This document shows positions 61,447-64,000 of a DNA stretch of 64,000 nucleotides, one piece after another. Position 1 is the first letter of the stretch; the number at the start of each line of letters is the position of its first letter. This DNA is from Arthrobacter sp. MYb227 (GTDB taxonomy: Bacteria > Actinomycetota > Actinomycetes > Actinomycetales > Micrococcaceae). Where the stretch lies: contig NZ_PCPT01000002.1 in assembly GCF_002975435.1 (NCBI RefSeq), positions 1-64,000 of the forward strand, read 5' to 3'. The notes beneath the pieces were generated by a model. It saw only the letters and a list, made by a program, of their open reading frames with translations. It did not search any database and was not told where the DNA came from. The position numbers and the translations under genes are program-made.

Positions 61447-61884
61447 TCAGTGAGCGCCAGCAGTGAGAACTTTCCGAAAGTTCTCCGGAATTCTGATTGA
61501 TCGCTGATCCGGTGAAACCGTAACCAGCCAGTTTGATGCGGTAGCCACAAGGGTCGAATCGGCATGGCGCCACATTTCAAAGTCGAAGCGCACAGATGAG
61601 GTTCCAATTTCTCCGATACGCAGTTCAATGGTGATTTCTTCAAAGAGCCGCGCTGCTTGCAGATAGTCGCAATGTGTTGCTCGTGAAACCGTCCACCAAC
61701 CAAAACGTTCAAGCAGAGTGTCCTGCCGAAAATCATTGAGGAACAACCATTCGGTTTGCAATGCCTCCATGCGGGGGAACCACGTTGCGTAATAGAGAAT
61801 TCCGGCAGGATCCGTGTCTGCATAGCTGAGCCGCTGAGTGTGTTGATGGACAGGTGGTAAGCGCTGCGGGTCCTGTGTCGGCAT
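61447..61884 (-). CDS. Acyl-CoA thioesterase, 4-hydroxybenzoyl-CoA thioesterase-like (hotdog fold)
   Basis: 145 residues with the hotdog signature RLSYADTDPAGILYYATWF. The Asp in DTDPAG is the catalytic residue in 4HBT-type enzymes. It would release free acid from an acyl-CoA, for instance to prevent CoA sequestration during steroid catabolism. AAGGA precedes the ATG at 61884 by seven bases. It is divergent from the SDR/thiolase operon, and the 454-base gap between them contains KstR2-type boxes, so it may share KstR2 control. Confidence 0.88.
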   Translation of the reverse strand: MPTQDPQRLPPVHQHTQRLSYADTDPAGILYYATWFPRMEALQTEWLFLNDFRQDTLLERFGWWTVSRATHCDYLQAARLFEEITIELRIGEIGTSSVRFDFEMWRHADSTLVATASNWLVTVSPDQRSIRIPENFRKVLTAGAH

Positions 61885-62338
61885 CGTGCGTCCTTAGAAA
61901 AGTGGAGTTCGAGCGTGCAAGGTGACTGCCTAAAGCTTGAGACGGGTTGAGACCCGTGCCTAGATGTTCCCCGAGAAATAGTGAGAGATCGCCTCTTGCA
62001 GGTGGTTCGGCAAAATATACCAAACAAGTGCATGCTTGGTAATGGCAGGCAAAAGGCCTTATGCTCAATGTAGCAAGCGTTAGGTTGAGGATCTAGGGCG
62101 GTGGATACAGTGACGCTGAGGTCAGCTGCGGCCCCGGCCTTAGATCCCGCGAAGTCACACGGCGAGTTTTTGCGTTTTCGAGCGTGGCACCTACTCCGGG
62201 GTGGTGACTGAGTCGTTGGTGCGCGATTGGTGGCGCAGCCTAGGCGTACCCTTGCGGATAGGTTTCATCAACATAAAACAAGCGTTTGATTGGCTTGCGA
62301 AGGCTAAAGCAACGCATTGAAGGAAGGGCAGGGAAACG
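61885..62338. promoter_or_regulatory. Divergent promoter region with KstR2-type boxes
   Basis: No gene. Three candidate sites are visible against A-N-CAAG-N2-CTTG-N-T: AACAAGCGTTTGAT (62277-62290, one mismatch, 49 bases before the SDR start); AGCAAGCGTTAGGT (62072-62085, two mismatches); and a looser palindrome with arms ACCAA (62019-62023) and TTGGT (62036-62040) enclosing CAAG...CTTG. Confidence 0.5.
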
Positions 62339-63154
62339 ATGTCGATCGTCATTGACTATAAAGATCGGGTAGTGCTCGTTACAGGTGGCGCTCGTGGCGT
62401 GGGCGCAGGGATCGTGCAGGCGTTCCTTGACGCCGGCGCAGTTGTGGAGATCTGTGGACGCAGTCTGCCCGAAGTTGGGCACCCCGCTGGCAGCGATGCC
62501 GTGCATTTCACCGTTGTGGACGTGCGCAAGGCCGAACAAGTCCAAGAGTGGGTTGCGGATATTGAACGCCGCCGGGGACGTATTGATGTGGTGGTAAACA
62601 ATGCTGGCGGTTCACCGTTCGGCCGCTTCGAAGAAGGTTCCGCGCGTTACCACCAGGCAATCACGGAACTGAACTTCTTGTCCGCGGCTCATGTAGCAAA
62701 TGCGGTGCAACCGATCATGTTGCGACAGCCCGAAAAGGGTTCAATCGTGAACATTACCTCCATCAGTGCTCGCCGACCCAGCCCAGGGACGGCGGTTTAT
62801 GGCGCTGCCAAGGCCGCATTGGAGAGCCTCACGGCCAGCCTTGCCGTTGAATGGGCTCCGCATATTCGTGTGAATGCCGTGAGCTGCGGATTAGTTGCGA
62901 CGGAGGGCGCCGTGGATCACTACGGCGATGAAGAAAGCTTCGCTAAGGTCGCAGCAACTATCCCACGCGGTCAACTGGCCACCCCGAGTGATATTGGGGC
63001 AGCCTGCGTCATGCTGGCCTCGGATTTGTCCGCGCATATCACCGGCGCAGTACTTGATGTTGATGGCGGTGGTGAATGGCCGGCGTTCTTGGCCCACACC
63101 CCCAATGCCGATGTTTTGAAACCACTTGAACTAGCAGTAGAAGGAGCACACTGA
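62339..63154 (+). CDS. SDR-family oxidoreductase, IpdF-like candidate
   Basis: A 271-residue classical SDR with TGGARGVGAGIVQAFL (residues 15-30), VVNNAGGSPFGRFEE, VNITSISARRP (Ser) and VYGAAKAALESLTASLA (Tyr-x3-Lys), ending ITGAVLDVDGGGEW. AGGG precedes the ATG. Its stop overlaps the following thiolase start (TGATG region), so both are translated together. The SDR-thiolase pairing and the KstR2-type box 49 bases upstream resemble the actinobacterial ipdF/fadA6 neighbourhood of HIP degradation, so a 3-hydroxyacyl- or 5-hydroxy-HIP-CoA dehydrogenase is my best guess. Confidence 0.82.
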   Translation: MSIVIDYKDRVVLVTGGARGVGAGIVQAFLDAGAVVEICGRSLPEVGHPAGSDAVHFTVVDVRKAEQVQEWVADIERRRGRIDVVVNNAGGSPFGRFEEGSARYHQAITELNFLSAAHVANAVQPIMLRQPEKGSIVNITSISARRPSPGTAVYGAAKAALESLTASLAVEWAPHIRVNAVSCGLVATEGAVDHYGDEESFAKVAATIPRGQLATPSDIGAACVMLASDLSAHITGAVLDVDGGGEWPAFLAHTPNADVLKPLELAVEGAH

Positions 63155-64000
63155 TGGCTGAGGCAGTAATCGTTTCCACGGCGCGTTCGCCGATCGGACG
63201 GGCATTTAAGGGATCCCTGCGTGAAATGCGCGGTGACGATCTTGCGGCACAGATGGTGCAGGCAGCACTTGCCGCGGTACCCGAACTTGACGCCAACACC
63301 ATCGATGACTTGATGATGGGCTGCGCTCAGCCCGCCGGCGAGCAAGGCTACAATATTGCTCGCATGGTCGCGATGCAGCTCGGGCTCGATTCGGTGCCGG
63401 GAACCACGGTGCATCGCTATTGCTCATCTTCCCTGCAGACCACCCGCATGGCGTTCCATGCAATCAAGGCCGGCGAGGGAGATGCCTTTATTTCTGCCGG
63501 TGTCGAAACCGTTTCCCGCTTTGGTGCAGGAAAATCCGACGGAATGCCGGATACCAAGAACCCGGCATTCCTTGCCGCGATGGAACGCACCGCAGCGCTG
63601 ACCGCGGACCCCACCTTGAGCTGGAGCGATCCTCGGCTCAAGGGAGAGCTGTCGGATATCTATATCGCGATGGGGGATACCGCCGAGAATGTTGCACAGT
63701 TGCGCAACGTTTCACGTGCGGCACAGGATGAATGGGCGGTGCTCAGCCACCACAAGGCAGAGGCAGCGGCGGCCCGGGGGTTCTGGGCCAAGGACATTAC
63801 CCCGGTAACACTTGCCGATGGAACAGTTGTTTCAACGGATGACGGGCCGCGTGCCGGAGTGCAGCTGGAGAAGCTAGCCGGAATGCAGCCGGTGTTCCGT
63901 GAGCACGGAACCGTGACCGCGGCGAATTGCTGCCCGTTGAACGATGGAGCGGCGGCACTGGTGATCATGAGTGACACCAAGGCCAACGAATTAGGTCTCA
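63154..64000 (+). CDS. fadA6: Thiolase, FadA6-like (3' truncated by window)
   Basis: The first 282 codons of a thiolase, open to the end of the window. The nucleophile Cys is in TTVHRYCSSSLQTTRMAFHA (about residue 91), and SAGVETVSRF and TAANCCPLNDGAAALVIMS are family blocks. The ATG at 63154 has AAGGAG (63141-63146) seven bases upstream. It is coupled to the preceding SDR. In KstR2 regulons the thiolase FadA6 accompanies IpdF in the first beta-oxidation round of HIP-CoA; the specific assignment is by context. Confidence 0.85.
   Translation, partial: MAEAVIVSTARSPIGRAFKGSLREMRGDDLAAQMVQAALAAVPELDANTIDDLMMGCAQPAGEQGYNIARMVAMQLGLDSVPGTTVHRYCSSSLQTTRMAFHAIKAGEGDAFISAGVETVSRFGAGKSDGMPDTKNPAFLAAMERTAALTADPTLSWSDPRLKGELSDIYIAMGDTAENVAQLRNVSRAAQDEWAVLSHHKAEAAAARGFWAKDITPVTLADGTVVSTDDGPRAGVQLEKLAGMQPVFREHGTVTAANCCPLNDGAAALVIMSDTKANELGL

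Noticed and set aside
1-64000. tRNA, rRNA, CRISPR arrays, insertion sequences, prophage
   Set aside because: None seen by reading; a covariance-model or IS database scan was not possible here.

Overview
The window looks like chromosome of a high-GC actinobacterium, most probably a Micrococcaceae member (Arthrobacter / Glutamicibacter / Paeniglutamicibacter group). The reasons are a homodimeric-type AceE, actinobacterial steroid genes (KshA/KshB/KstD/HsaA/HsaC/HsaD/FadD3), strong AGGAGG-type ribosome sites, and frequent GTG and TTG starts. The genus call is inference. I saw no rRNA, tRNA, CRISPR array, transposase, integrase or origin.

Layout. (1) 1-2532: 3' part of aceE, a lipoprotein, and a 65-residue orphan small protein. 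(2) 2852-12580: a urate/allantoin-to-central-metabolism island. UraD, UraH and urate oxidase with an NCS2 purine permease convert urate to allantoin. Then come an IclR regulator and a malic enzyme - malate synthase - DUF6986-type - ureidoglycine aminohydrolase operon that handles ureidoglycine and burns glyoxylate through malate to pyruvate. Allantoinase and allantoate amidohydrolase are not in the window. (3) 12904-32063: a tandem UspA protein, then a taurine dissimilation region. It holds a MocR-type TauR, alanine racemase, taurine:pyruvate aminotransferase, phosphate acetyltransferase, an APC permease, a CobS/CobT-like MoxR-VWA pair, an IclR regulator, sulfoacetaldehyde acetyltransferase (Xsc) and a DadA-like dehydrogenase. 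Alanine from the transaminase is probably recycled to pyruvate by Alr plus DadA instead of alanine dehydrogenase. Embedded in it are a quinone-oxidoreductase homologue and a TPP-riboswitch-controlled pair (SDR plus FMN monooxygenase). (4) 32275-34444: a DnaQ-like exonuclease with a BRCT domain, and a decayed reading frame with two in-frame TGA codons. (5) 34445-64000: a steroid catabolic island with KstD, KshA/KshB, HsaA, HsaC, HsaD, FadD3, an enoyl-CoA hydratase, a KstR2-like repressor, two thiolases, SDRs, Old-Yellow-Enzyme homologues, three MFS transporters, a 4HBT thioesterase and several proteins of unknown function. HsaB, HsaE-G and Mce4 uptake genes are not in the window.

The most unusual items are: a second KshA-like protein that keeps the KshA scaffold but has lost three metal-binding histidines, each KshA copy being followed by a member of the same small four-cysteine protein family (a duplicated kshA-cys unit); a TPP riboswitch with a Shine-Dalgarno-sequestering hairpin in front of an SDR/flavin monooxygenase pair that is not a known thiamine pathway; a cobaltochelatase-like CobS/CobT pair without CobN in the taurine locus; and an epoxide-hydrolase-family protein without its catalytic histidine.
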